A stretch of 64,000 nucleotides of DNA from JAQVEM01 sp964610315 (GTDB lineage: Bacteria; Actinomycetota; Humimicrobiia; Humimicrobiales; Humimicrobiaceae), in contig CAZSVM010000011.1 of NCBI GenBank assembly GCA_964610315.1, positions 14,592-78,591 of the forward strand, read 5' to 3'. Below are positions 17,114 through 25,658 of the stretch, piece after piece. How positions within the stretch are numbered: the first letter of the stretch is position 1; each line of letters starts with the position of its first letter. The notes beneath the pieces are model-generated. The model searched no databases, was not told the DNA's origin, and worked only from the letters and a program-made list of their open reading frames with translations. The translations under genes and the position numbers were made by a program.

Positions 17114-17461
17114 ATGAAAGAAATTAACGATTTAATTGCCTGTTGCGGACTTAATTGTTCCGAATGCGGTGCCTATATCGCTACAAAGACCAATGATGAC
17201 AATAAGAGAGCAGAAGTATCAAGAGAGTGGTCAAAAATACATAATGAAGATATCAAACCGGAAGATATTAATTGTAATGGTTGCCTTTCTGACGGGCAGA
17301 AGTTTTCCTACTGTGATGTTTGTGAAATCCGTAAATGCTGCGTAGAAAAAGAATTGGAAAACTGTGCAGGTTGTGATATGTATGCCTGTGATAAACTGGA
17401 AAACTTTTTCAACATGGCACCGGACGCACGTACAGCTTTAGATAATTTACGCCGACAGTAA
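17114..17461 (+). CDS. DUF3795 cysteine-rich protein
   Basis: A 115-residue protein with 14 cysteines, beginning CCGLNCSECGAY, then CNGC, YCDVCEIRKCC and CAGCDMYACDKLE. This is the DUF3795 pattern, common in anaerobes and probably metal-binding, of unknown function. AAAGGAG precedes the ATG at 8-base spacing. A second member of the family lies at 22300. The family call is secure; a role is not. Confidence 0.88.
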   Translation: MKEINDLIACCGLNCSECGAYIATKTNDDNKRAEVSREWSKIHNEDIKPEDINCNGCLSDGQKFSYCDVCEIRKCCVEKELENCAGCDMYACDKLENFFNMAPDARTALDNLRRQ

Positions 17462-17524
17462 TTTTTTTCTAAAAAACAATTATCTTTATCCACATAGCCG
17501 GGTTATATAGTAGAGGTATAATCC

Positions 17525-17908
17525 GTGAAGGAAGAAACTGCAAAAAAATTAATAGAAAAATATGTCAATGGCTGGAAAGATGGAGACTTAAAGATACTGC
17601 TATCTGTTTTGCATGATCGGGTTGAAGTCCGGGAATGTACCGGTGCCGTTTATCAGGGTAAAAAAACGATTGGAAAATGGTTTACCAGCTGGAATCAGGG
17701 AACAAACAAAATTATTTACTGGGAAATAAACTCTTTTGGTTTTGATGAAAAGAAGGCAGTAGCTTTTTTTGAATGGAAGTTTAAATGCAGATACGAAAAT
17801 AAGGAATACCAGTTTGAAGGTTCAAGTATCGTATATTTTAAAGATGAATTGTTGTTTAGAATAAATGAATATGAAATGAAGCTTAAAAAATTTTACCCTT
17901 ATAAGTAA
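17525..17908 (+). CDS. SnoaL/NTF2-like domain protein
   Basis: A 127-residue protein with an N-terminal helix pair (KKLIEKYVNGWKDGDLKILL), then a VEVRECTGAVYQGKKTIGKW turn and four antiparallel strands. This is the cone-shaped NTF2/SnoaL fold, used by small isomerases, cyclases and ligand-binding proteins. The start is GTG with AGAGG 12 bases upstream. No catalytic dyad could be assigned. It sits alone between the DUF3795 and O-methyltransferase genes. Confidence 0.75.
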   Translation: MKEETAKKLIEKYVNGWKDGDLKILLSVLHDRVEVRECTGAVYQGKKTIGKWFTSWNQGTNKIIYWEINSFGFDEKKAVAFFEWKFKCRYENKEYQFEGSSIVYFKDELLFRINEYEMKLKKFYPYK

Positions 17909-17959
17909 TAAGAAAAGATTTTAAAAATATACAACATTAGTATATAAAAGTATTTAATA

Positions 17960-18991
17960 ATGATTAAGGAAAACATAAATATACCAGGAACATCACCAGA
18001 ATTAATATTTAAACTGCGGGAGAGTTCGTTTGCGAATGACCTATTTATAACCGCAGTCAGCTATTTCGATTTCTTTAATTTTTTAAAAGAACATCCTTCT
18101 AATTTTGACAGTATCGCTAAATCATTGAATATTAAAAAAAGACCTCTGGATGTTATGCTTACCCTGTTTAAAGCATACGGTTTTATTGCAGAGAAAAATA
18201 ATAAATATTATCTCTCCGATATTTCGTATAATTATCTGACCAGCAAATCATCGTTTGATTTGAGTTCCTATGTAAGCTCATTAAAAGAAAGGCCGATATG
18301 TGCCGAAATGAAAAAAGTATTGCTTACCGGAAAACCGGCAAACTGGGCAGCAAGTAAGAAGATAAAGCAATGGACTAGTTCCATGGAAACTGATGATTTT
18401 GCACAGTCATTTACAGCGGGAATGAATAGCCGGGGCGCATATCTGGCAAGTGGCCTGGTAGGTGCGGTTGATTTGAGAAAATATGGCAAAATACTGGATA
18501 TTGGCGGCGCATCCGGGATATATTCGGTTGCTCTACTGCTAAGTAATCCAAATTTGAATGCTTCCATCTTTGAAAAACCGCCTGTAGATAAACTGGCGCA
18601 ATATACCATAAATAAATCCGGTTTGAGTAGTAGAATTAAAGTTATACCTGGGGATATGTTCGAGGACAAATTTCCGTCAGGCTATGATGTACACTTTATT
18701 TCACATGTGCTTCATGATTGGGATTTCAATGAAGTAAAAATAATCATAAATAATTCATTTGATGATCTGGAACCAGGGGGAATGGTAATTATTCATGATG
18801 CTCATATAAATGATACCAAAACCGGTCCGGTTTCTGTAGCGGAGTATTCGGTTTTGCTTATGTTTTTATCGGAAGGTAAGTGCTATTCTACTGCTGAAAT
18901 GAAGCAAATCCTTGAAGAAATAGGTTTCGAAGATATAAAATACAGGCCGACAATTTTAAATAGAAGTATAATTACGGGAATAAGACCTTAA
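17960..18991 (+). CDS. O-methyltransferase (acetylserotonin/hydroxyindole-type, dimerising)
   Basis: A 343-residue protein. The N-terminal ~100 residues form a winged-helix dimerisation domain. The C-terminal Rossmann domain has motif I ILDIGGASGIYSVAL, PGDMFEDKFPSGYD and the catalytic-type stretch HVLHDWDFNEV, followed by GGMVIIHDAH. This is the PF00891-type family that includes hydroxyneurosporene and antibiotic O-methyltransferases. It is followed 45 bases later by a SPASM radical SAM enzyme, and the pair may act on one product. The substrate is unknown. Confidence 0.85.
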   Translation: MIKENINIPGTSPELIFKLRESSFANDLFITAVSYFDFFNFLKEHPSNFDSIAKSLNIKKRPLDVMLTLFKAYGFIAEKNNKYYLSDISYNYLTSKSSFDLSSYVSSLKERPICAEMKKVLLTGKPANWAASKKIKQWTSSMETDDFAQSFTAGMNSRGAYLASGLVGAVDLRKYGKILDIGGASGIYSVALLLSNPNLNASIFEKPPVDKLAQYTINKSGLSSRIKVIPGDMFEDKFPSGYDVHFISHVLHDWDFNEVKIIINNSFDDLEPGGMVIIHDAHINDTKTGPVSVAEYSVLLMFLSEGKCYSTAEMKQILEEIGFEDIKYRPTILNRSIITGIRP

Positions 18992-19036
18992 AATATCAAT
19001 TGAAATAAATATCAATAGTAAAGCAGGAAATCAGTT

Positions 19037-20077
19037 ATGAAATTTCCAAAGAGTATTTCATTTACTCTGACCAATGTCTGCAACCTGAGGTGCAGGATGT
19101 GCGGCCAGTGGAGTAGCAGCGGTTATATGCATGATAGAAAAGAGAGATTAAAGGATGAGATGGGGCTTTCACAATGGAAAAGGCTTGTTGATGAACTGGC
19201 TGCTCATAATACTGACTCTATTTTACTGAGAGGCGGGGAACCCTTTCTGTTTCCCGGTATAATAGAGCTTATAAAATATATAAACAATAAAAATATTCTT
19301 ACCCACATAGATAACAATGGGACTATGCTCTGGAAATATGCAACAGAGCTAACTGATATAGGAAATGTTCATATTAACGTGTCAGTTGACGGCCCAGAAA
19401 ATGTACATGATAAAGTAAGAAGTGTTAAAGGCTGTTTTAAAAAAATAAAAGATGGTATTAACCTGTTAAATAAACTCGAGAAAGATGGAAGAAAAAAAGT
19501 AAGCAAATTGATTGTTTTTACCATAAGCAGGTATAGTGTTATGGGGCTTGGGGAAATGCCTGACGTGGCCCGTAGTATGTCTGTGGACACAATAACTATA
19601 GTTCCTTATTATTATATTCCCGGTTATGTCGGTAAACAGTATGAAAAACAAATGAAAGAAAATTTTAACCGTATCGCTTTCTCCTGGAAAGGGTTCCATC
19701 ATGAGAGTTCCGGGGTTGATTTTAAAGAATTCAGGAAACAATATAGAAGATATCTGGCAAATCTTAACGGGATAAAGAATTATCCTTATATGGATTTTTC
19801 CGAAGATGATTACAGGATATGGTTCGATGACCCAATAGCTCCTGTAGGATCGATGCGATGCCTGAATGTTGAAAGACTTATTGATATTCAGCCTAACGGA
19901 GATGCAAATTTTTGTGTTGATTTTCCCGATTACATAATCGGTAATGTTAGAAATTCATCTATAGAAGATGTATGGAATAGTAAAGAGGCGGAGATTTTCC
20001 GCAGGTATAGACGGGAAAAACCGCTTTCGGTATGTCACAGGTGCGGGGCAAAGTATATGTCTGAAATTAAAAGCTGA
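19037..20077 (+). CDS. Radical SAM / SPASM-domain protein
   Basis: A 346-residue enzyme. The radical SAM cluster motif is CNLRCRMC (Cys15, 19, 22), and RGGEPFL is the SAM-binding GGE motif. The C-terminal part has Cys at MRCLNVERLIDIQPNGD, NFCVD, and CHRCGAKY, the auxiliary-cluster SPASM pattern, with a GNVRNSSIEDVWNS segment. SPASM enzymes modify peptides or small molecules; no precursor-peptide gene is evident nearby. The upstream O-methyltransferase may be functionally linked. Confidence 0.88.
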   Translation: MKFPKSISFTLTNVCNLRCRMCGQWSSSGYMHDRKERLKDEMGLSQWKRLVDELAAHNTDSILLRGGEPFLFPGIIELIKYINNKNILTHIDNNGTMLWKYATELTDIGNVHINVSVDGPENVHDKVRSVKGCFKKIKDGINLLNKLEKDGRKKVSKLIVFTISRYSVMGLGEMPDVARSMSVDTITIVPYYYIPGYVGKQYEKQMKENFNRIAFSWKGFHHESSGVDFKEFRKQYRRYLANLNGIKNYPYMDFSEDDYRIWFDDPIAPVGSMRCLNVERLIDIQPNGDANFCVDFPDYIIGNVRNSSIEDVWNSKEAEIFRRYRREKPLSVCHRCGAKYMSEIKS

Positions 20078-20162
20078 AATTTTAAAAAAGACGAGTTATT
20101 GAAAAGATCTTTATAAGTTGCCTGAAGTAATATATCAGATAAAAAAAGATACAAAGGTGGAA

Positions 20163-20627
20163 ATGAAATTGAATATAAGATCTGCAAGAAAAGAAGAGCT
20201 GCCTATAATTTTAACTCTTCAAAAAATAGCTTACCGGCAGGAAGCAGAGAGATACAATGATTACTCCATGCCTCCGTTAGCTCAAACTCTCGGTCAACTG
20301 GAGGAGGAATTCAATAGTAAAGTAATATTGGTTGCAGAAATTAACGGTATAATAGTAGGCTCTGTAAGGGGTGAAGCCAAAAATTGTACCTGTTTTATAC
20401 AAAGACTTTTTGTATCTCCGGACTTTCAGGATCAGGGTATCGGAACCAGTCTTTTAATGGAAGTAGAAAAGAAATTTAAGGATTCTATAAGATATGAGTT
20501 ATTTACGGGGAGTAAAAGTAAAAAGAATATCCATCTCTATCGAAAATCAGGCTACAGGATATTCAAATCCGAAAAACAATCCGACAATGTGGATATTGTA
20601 TATATGGAAAAATATATATATAGATAA
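20163..20627 (+). CDS. GNAT-family N-acetyltransferase
   Basis: A 154-residue acetyltransferase. ATG 20163 is preferred because AAGGTGG (20154-20160) lies just upstream; a TTG at 20118 would add 15 residues. The acetyl-CoA motif is LFVSPDFQDQGIGTSLL, preceded by a strand with GSVRGEAKN and followed by YRKSGYRIFKSE. The general fold is sure; the acceptor is not. Confidence 0.85.
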   Translation: MKLNIRSARKEELPIILTLQKIAYRQEAERYNDYSMPPLAQTLGQLEEEFNSKVILVAEINGIIVGSVRGEAKNCTCFIQRLFVSPDFQDQGIGTSLLMEVEKKFKDSIRYELFTGSKSKKNIHLYRKSGYRIFKSEKQSDNVDIVYMEKYIYR

Positions 20628-20645
20628 CAGCAAGTATTTACTGGA

Positions 20646-21653
20646 ATGAAAGATTTGATTAACATGAAATCGATTAGGCGGAGGCCAATCGTAAAAGAAC
20701 TTCTCTCTTCTTCAAATCCAACTATCCGATATAAAACATATAAGCTTTTATTGGATGAACCGGAAGATTCTCCAAAAATGCTTTCATTAAGAAAATCAAT
20801 TAAAAAATCATTGATGGCTAAAAGATTGTTATCTCATAGAAGAAGCGATGGAACTATAGATGCCCATCCTTATAGAAAATGGCAAGGACCCCACTGGACA
20901 TTGTACAGTCTGGCAGAGATAGATTATCCCTGTGGGGGCAGGTCACTGTTATCCATGCGGGATCAGGCCTATAACTGGTTACTGGAGGAAAAACATCTGA
21001 AATACCCCAGTTCTCTTCTTATTCCAGGGCAGGAAGATCGATTTCGCCGCTGTGCTTCCCAGGAAGGTAATGCTATATGGTATTCAATAAAGCTGGGTAT
21101 TGATGACCAACGCACAAAAATTCTGGTTCAGAGACTTAAAAAGTGGCAGTGGCCGGACGGCGGCTGGAATTGTGATAAAAGACCGCAGGCAAGAAAATCT
21201 TCAGTAATAGAGAGTCTCATTCCGCTGCGAGCCCTGCATCTTGCAGGGGAAAGGTATAATGATAGTGAAGCTCTGGAATATGCTGATAAAACAGCGGCGT
21301 ATTTCCTTAAAAGGAAGTTATATCGGCGTCTTAAAGATGGCAAAATGATCCTTCCTGATTTTGACAAAATACATTACCCTGTATTCTTTTATGATGTTCT
21401 TTTTGTTTTACTGGTAATGGCCGAGATTGGTAAGATTACAGATAGACGCTGCAGCGAAGCACTTGATATACTGCAGTTGAAACAATTACCCGACGGCGGT
21501 TTTCCGCTGGAACGTAAGAACTGTAAGACCAGTAATACTATAATTACCAGAGGCTCTTTTGCGGACTGGGGTGAATGGGGTAAAAGAAAAACAAACCCGT
21601 TTGTTACCATTTATGCTCTTTATGTGCTTAAATGTGCAGGTAGATTTGGGTAA
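20646..21653 (+). CDS. Terpenoid-cyclase/prenyltransferase alpha-alpha-toroid protein
   Basis: A 335-residue protein with repeated helical-hairpin units of the squalene-cyclase/protein-prenyltransferase barrel: the QW-like repeats WQWPDGGWNC (around residue 170) and QLPDGGFPLE (around 282). The first ~60 residues are basic and helical. There is no signal peptide and no DxDD or DCTAE acid motif of true squalene-hopene cyclases, so it is probably not a cyclase of that type. It lies 19 bases after the acetyltransferase and 10 bases before the DJ-1 gene. Confidence 0.75.
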   Translation: MKDLINMKSIRRRPIVKELLSSSNPTIRYKTYKLLLDEPEDSPKMLSLRKSIKKSLMAKRLLSHRRSDGTIDAHPYRKWQGPHWTLYSLAEIDYPCGGRSLLSMRDQAYNWLLEEKHLKYPSSLLIPGQEDRFRRCASQEGNAIWYSIKLGIDDQRTKILVQRLKKWQWPDGGWNCDKRPQARKSSVIESLIPLRALHLAGERYNDSEALEYADKTAAYFLKRKLYRRLKDGKMILPDFDKIHYPVFFYDVLFVLLVMAEIGKITDRRCSEALDILQLKQLPDGGFPLERKNCKTSNTIITRGSFADWGEWGKRKTNPFVTIYALYVLKCAGRFG

Positions 21654-21663
21654 GGATAAACTT

Positions 21664-22263
21664 ATGAAAAAAGTTTTATTGCTGCTGGCTAATGGATTTG
21701 AAGGATACGAAGCAAGTGCATTCACAGATGTACTGGGATGGTCAAGGGCATTTGGCAGTGTACCGGGAGGGGTTGTAACTGCGGGAATGCATCCACTATT
21801 GAAGTGTACCTGGAATTTTACAGTAATTCCTGAAATACAATTAGGTGAAATAAATGTGGATGAGTATGATGCTCTGGCTATTCCAGGAGGGTTTGAGGCG
21901 GCAGGTTTTTATAAGGATGCGTACGATGAAGATTTTTTGGAAATAATAAGGAAGTTTAATAAAAAAGATAAAATTATTGCATCGATTTGTGTGGCTGCAC
22001 TGCCACTGGGTAAAAGCGGTATACTGAAAGACAGAAAAGCAACCACATATCATTTACTGGATGGTAAGAGGAGAAAGCAGCTGGCGGAATTTGGAGCCAA
22101 AGTGCTGGATAAGGATATAGTAATAGATAAAAACATTATAACTTCCACCAGTCCGGCAACAGCAATAAATGTTGCATTCAAATTGCTGGAATTGCTGACA
22201 GGTAAAGAAAACTGTGAAAAAGTTAGAAAATTTATGGGATTTACGAAATTATCTTGGTTATAG
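21664..22263 (+). CDS. DJ-1/PfpI family protein
   Basis: A 199-residue protein of the class I glutamine-amidotransferase-like fold. The start ATG 21664 has AAGGA upstream; a longer frame back to 21559 would overlap the previous gene. The nucleophile elbow is ASICVAALPL with the active cysteine, and the conserved glutamate-type region is LLLLANGFEGYEA at the N-terminus. IPGGFEAAGF and TSTSPATAINVAF complete the family pattern. Members are proteases, deglycases or chaperones; the exact role is not determined. Confidence 0.85.
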   Translation: MKKVLLLLANGFEGYEASAFTDVLGWSRAFGSVPGGVVTAGMHPLLKCTWNFTVIPEIQLGEINVDEYDALAIPGGFEAAGFYKDAYDEDFLEIIRKFNKKDKIIASICVAALPLGKSGILKDRKATTYHLLDGKRRKQLAEFGAKVLDKDIVIDKNIITSTSPATAINVAFKLLELLTGKENCEKVRKFMGFTKLSWL

Positions 22264-22299
22264 AGTTACGGATAAAATCCAGGGAAGGGAATAACAAAT

Positions 22300-22707
22300 A
22301 TGTTACAGATGGCATGCTGTGGTGATGATTGTAATTACTGCCCCAGATATACGGGAACTATTAACGATGATAAAGGAGCGTTAAAAAAGACAGCCGAAAT
22401 ATGGTACAGAATGGGCTGGAGAAACAGGATATTATCACCTGATGAGATGAAATGTTATGGGTGTTTATCTGTCAAAGATTGCACGTACGGGATCAAAGAA
22501 TGCTGCGGGGAAAAGGAGATTATTAATTGCGGGTATTGTACTGAAATGCCCTGCGGCAAATTAAGAAAAATGTTTAATAGAAATAAAAAATATAAAGAAA
22601 TAAGCAGAGCTCTCCTTGCAGAAGAAGAATATGAGATATTTAATACAGCTTTCTGGATGAAAGGGGATCGTTTAAAAAGGATATGGGATGATAGAAATAA
22701 ACGATAA
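22300..22707 (+). CDS. DUF3795 cysteine-rich protein (second copy)
   Basis: A 135-residue protein starting MACCGDDCNYCPRY, with CYGC, DCTYGIKECC and NCGYCTEMPCGKLR. It has the same family layout as the gene at 17114 but a longer C-terminal helix region. It probably binds metal; the function is unknown. Its last 20 bases overlap the start of the next methyltransferase gene, so the two are likely cotranscribed. Confidence 0.85.
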   Translation: MLQMACCGDDCNYCPRYTGTINDDKGALKKTAEIWYRMGWRNRILSPDEMKCYGCLSVKDCTYGIKECCGEKEIINCGYCTEMPCGKLRKMFNRNKKYKEISRALLAEEEYEIFNTAFWMKGDRLKRIWDDRNKR

Positions 22708-23377
22708 CAAAACACCTCACAAATCATCTGAATATGATATAAAAGTTAAAAAAACCATACCATTTTATGAGTGTTTTCATCAGCAAACAGTTGACCTGAT
22801 TAAGACCGTTAATCCCAGCGTAAAAAAATGGCTGGATACCGGCTGCGGTACAGGTTTATTTATAAAAAGAGCGCTTCCGTTATTTAAAGATTGTACCTTT
22901 ATACTGGTAGATCCATCAGATGAAATGTTAACGATAGCCAGGAAAAGACTCAATGGTTATAAAAATATAGAATATATAGATCCTGTTAGGACTGAAAATA
23001 TAAAATTAGAAGGGAAAAAGGAATTTGATGTAATAACTGCCATACAGGTTCACCATTATCTAAACAGGAAAGATAGAATAAGGGCAACCAGGAATTGTTA
23101 TAAGCTTTTAAAAGATGATGGGATATATGTTACATTCGAAAATATAAAGTCGGAAAATGATGAGATGATATATTTTCAGCTGGAAAGATGGATGAATTTT
23201 CAGTTAATAGAAGGCAGGAGCGAAGAAGAAGTATCCGAACATAAAAAGAGATTTAATTTGAAGTATTTTCCCATAAAGGTAAGTGAACATCTCAAGCTTC
23301 TTAATTCAACAGGATTCAGGATAGTTGAAATATTCTGGCTGTCATACCTGCAGGCTGGCTTTTTCTGCATAAAGTAG
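22688..23377 (+). CDS. Class I SAM-dependent methyltransferase
   Basis: A 229-residue methyltransferase. Motif I is WLDTGCGTGLFIKRAL, strand 2 ends in LVDPSDEMLTIA, and DVITAIQVHHYL and LLKDDGIYVTFEN follow. The C-terminal helices and a final FWLSYLQAGFFCIK match small-molecule methyltransferases found in clostridial and archaeal genomes. It overlaps the DUF3795 gene by 20 bases. The substrate is unknown. Confidence 0.82.
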   Translation: MIEINDNKTPHKSSEYDIKVKKTIPFYECFHQQTVDLIKTVNPSVKKWLDTGCGTGLFIKRALPLFKDCTFILVDPSDEMLTIARKRLNGYKNIEYIDPVRTENIKLEGKKEFDVITAIQVHHYLNRKDRIRATRNCYKLLKDDGIYVTFENIKSENDEMIYFQLERWMNFQLIEGRSEEEVSEHKKRFNLKYFPIKVSEHLKLLNSTGFRIVEIFWLSYLQAGFFCIK

Positions 23378-23500
23378 GGTTTAAAATACGATATTAATTG
23401 TAAATAAGGCTAACAAGTGTAACTAAAACTGATATAATATAGGCTACTAAATATGGGTTATTTAAGATAGGAATACGGAAAAAATAAGGGGAGATAATTT

Positions 23501-24133
23501 ATGAAAAAGGTTTTTTTAATATTAATTGCGGTTATAGTTACAATTTTAACCATTTTAATGGTAGCAGGTTGTAAATCGACTGCAGCAATGCAGCCTGCCG
23601 AAGTTGAGTTTGTTGGAAGTGATTTTGAGATATCTTTGCCGGAGAATTGGGAAGGTGGTACTAAGGCAGAACTTGATTCTGTGATTGAGAAACTTAGAGA
23701 ACTAAACCAGAGGCAATTGGCTGATAAAGTAGAAGCAAATAAGTTTTATTTATTATTTTTTGGATATAATTCAGAGGAAGCTGCTCAGGGCAGCAGTGTA
23801 AGTGATTTTACAATTACCGGTGATTCGGAAGTTTTTCTACCGCTTGATGAGTATGTGAATCTCTCATATACAAGCCTTTCAAAAGCATATGAAGAAGCAG
23901 GGTATGAATTTAAAAATATTGAAGAAAATATTGTTCCCATGGGCAACTATGAAGAAGTAAGTAGAGTTATATTCGAGCAGACGGTTGAAGGTGTAAAAAC
24001 GAAAGTGGCCCAGTATATTATAAAGCATGAACCGGATTTTTGGGTTCTGACTTTTATTACAGATCCGGAACAATTTGATAATAATATACAGGATTTTGAT
24101 AAGACAATTGAAAGCTTTAAAATTATAGATTGA
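23501..24133 (+). CDS. Secreted lipoprotein of unknown function
   Basis: A 210-residue protein. Residues 1-24 are a signal peptide with lipobox MVAGC. The mature part begins with FVGSDFEISLPENWEG, a beta-rich start seen in PsbP/DUF-type proteins of photosystem-like fold (LPENW...), and ends with FWVLTFITDPEQFD and DKTIESFKI, again typical of that fold. GGGGAG precedes the start. Attachment to the outer face of the membrane is expected; no enzyme motif was seen. Confidence 0.75.
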   Translation: MKKVFLILIAVIVTILTILMVAGCKSTAAMQPAEVEFVGSDFEISLPENWEGGTKAELDSVIEKLRELNQRQLADKVEANKFYLLFFGYNSEEAAQGSSVSDFTITGDSEVFLPLDEYVNLSYTSLSKAYEEAGYEFKNIEENIVPMGNYEEVSRVIFEQTVEGVKTKVAQYIIKHEPDFWVLTFITDPEQFDNNIQDFDKTIESFKIID

Positions 24134-24246
24134 CAGATGGAGTAGAGTAATATAAGCATGAAACTCTGGAAGAGAAAGTTAAAGGCGCAGTTTGCAGTAA
24201 AAATCTATATTTATTTAAAAAATTAAATTTAAAAGGAGTGATAACC

Positions 24247-24531
24247 ATGATGTCAAATATTCCTATTGATCTGTCCAAAGTAAAGAAAGAAAACATCGAT
24301 AAGGAAATTCTGAGAGCTGCAGTTATTGCGGAACTGGATGCCATAAGCTTATATGAGCAGCTGGCTGCAGTTACGGAAAATAATGATATCAAAATAATTC
24401 TCCTGGATGTAGCTAAGGAAGAGAAAACTCATGTGGGAGAATTTCAGACATTACTTTTAAGAATGGACAAGCAGCAGGTTGAGGAACTGAAAGCAGGGGA
24501 AGAAGAGGTTAAAGAAGAGCTGGGTGAATAA
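24247..24531 (+). CDS. Encapsulated-ferritin (EncFtn)-type small iron protein
   Basis: A 94-residue all-helical protein. Glu29, Glu59 and His62 have exactly the spacing (30 and 3) of the ferroxidase ligands Glu32, Glu62 and His65 of Rhodospirillum EncFtn, in the context AVIAELDAISLYEQ and VAKEEKTHVGEF. EncFtn proteins form annular decamers inside encapsulin shells and oxidise Fe2+ for storage. No encapsulin gene lies next to it, and the C-terminal tail (acidic, ending EELGE) is not an obvious cargo-loading peptide. AAAGGAG sits 9 bases before ATG 24247. Confidence 0.85.
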   Translation: MMSNIPIDLSKVKKENIDKEILRAAVIAELDAISLYEQLAAVTENNDIKIILLDVAKEEKTHVGEFQTLLLRMDKQQVEELKAGEEEVKEELGE

Positions 24532-24707
24532 ATTAAATCACCCGATTAACTTACCAGGTACTTCCGAATACTGCATTAATAAAAAAGTAACCTTTGAATA
24601 ATATCTTATCAATCAGCAGATTAATTAAAAAATTAATAGATATGAGCTGTTTTTTTAAAAATGGCGGCTATAAGCAGATAACGGGGAGTAGTTGATGAGG
24701 ATATTCA

Positions 24708-25067
24708 ATGAGGGCAGCTAAGGTTAATTTTAAAGATAAAACCAGGAAAGAACTAATTGCTGCAGAAGTAACGGAAGCAAGTAATTTTTTTGATAAGTTG
24801 TTTGGATTGGTAACCAGGAGAAAATTAAAAGATAATCAGGGTTTTCTTATAAAAAGCTGCAATAGTATTCACACTTTTTGGATGAGATATAATATAGACG
24901 TTGTATTCCTAGATAAAAAAAATCTGGTTTTGAAAATTTATCATCAGGTCAGACCTTTCAGGGCAACCCCGTTTGTAAAAAATGCCTGTTCTGTACTGGA
25001 GTTACCCTCCGGACATATTAAAAAAACTTCTCTGAAAGTAGGGGATTTCATAAAATTCGAAATCTAA
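24708..25067 (+). CDS. DUF192 family protein
   Basis: A 119-residue protein. The family core is FDKLFGLVTRRKL, GFLIKSCNSIHTFWMRYNID, VVFLDKKN and LELPSGHI. There is no signal peptide. DUF192 proteins are small beta-barrels of unknown function and are often encoded near Tad pilus genes, as here. A convergent TPR gene follows 25 bases later, and the pilus genes start at 25659. Confidence 0.85.
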   Translation: MRAAKVNFKDKTRKELIAAEVTEASNFFDKLFGLVTRRKLKDNQGFLIKSCNSIHTFWMRYNIDVVFLDKKNLVLKIYHQVRPFRATPFVKNACSVLELPSGHIKKTSLKVGDFIKFEI

Positions 25068-25092
25068 AGAAAAGAATTTTATATTATAAGAA

Positions 25093-25443
25093 TTATGTAA
25101 ATTTGCTCAATACTTCTTTATACCTTTTTGAAACAGGATTCATTACTGCTGCAATTTTAAAATGTCCCAATGCTCTGCTTAATTTATTTTCTCTGATCAG
25201 GCATAAGCCAAGACCGTAATGTGCAAAATCATTGCATGCATCTATTTTTAAAGCCTTTATAAAATTCCTTTTAGCAGAGGCATAGAAGCCGCAATTGTAA
25301 TAGGAACTGGCAAGAATTTCTCTTATTGAGCCTTTTTCAGGTTCCAGTTTTTTTGCTTTTTCCAAAAACATTACCGCTTCCAGAAATTTTCCTTCCTGGG
25401 ATAATTTTTTACCCTTTTTAAAAAAATAATATGCGTTGCTCAT
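25093..25443 (-). CDS. Small tetratricopeptide-repeat protein
   Basis: A 116-residue protein made of about three TPR units: AYYFFKKGKKLSQEGKFLEA, ILASSYYNCGFYASAKRNFI and AHYGLGLCLIRENKLSRALG, each followed by the usual LEP/LKI/VMNP turn. It has no signal peptide, so it is probably a cytoplasmic adaptor. It is transcribed against its neighbours, divergent from the pilus operon with a 215-base shared AT-rich region. Confidence 0.85.
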   Translation of the reverse strand: MSNAYYFFKKGKKLSQEGKFLEAVMFLEKAKKLEPEKGSIREILASSYYNCGFYASAKRNFIKALKIDACNDFAHYGLGLCLIRENKLSRALGHFKIAAVMNPVSKRYKEVLSKFT

Positions 25444-25658
25444 AGTTTATGTAATAAGTTACCAATTAATCTATATGGAGATTATTATATCACTAACCAC
25501 TAATATTCCTAAGCAATCAGGATTTCCCGGTTACCTAGTTATTATAATTTAATATTATATATTTACATAATTACATAAATGTGTTATTATGACTATATTC
25601 AAATATATTATAGAGTTTAAACGGGTAATCTTGAAGATAAAAAAAGGATTCGGGCAGT

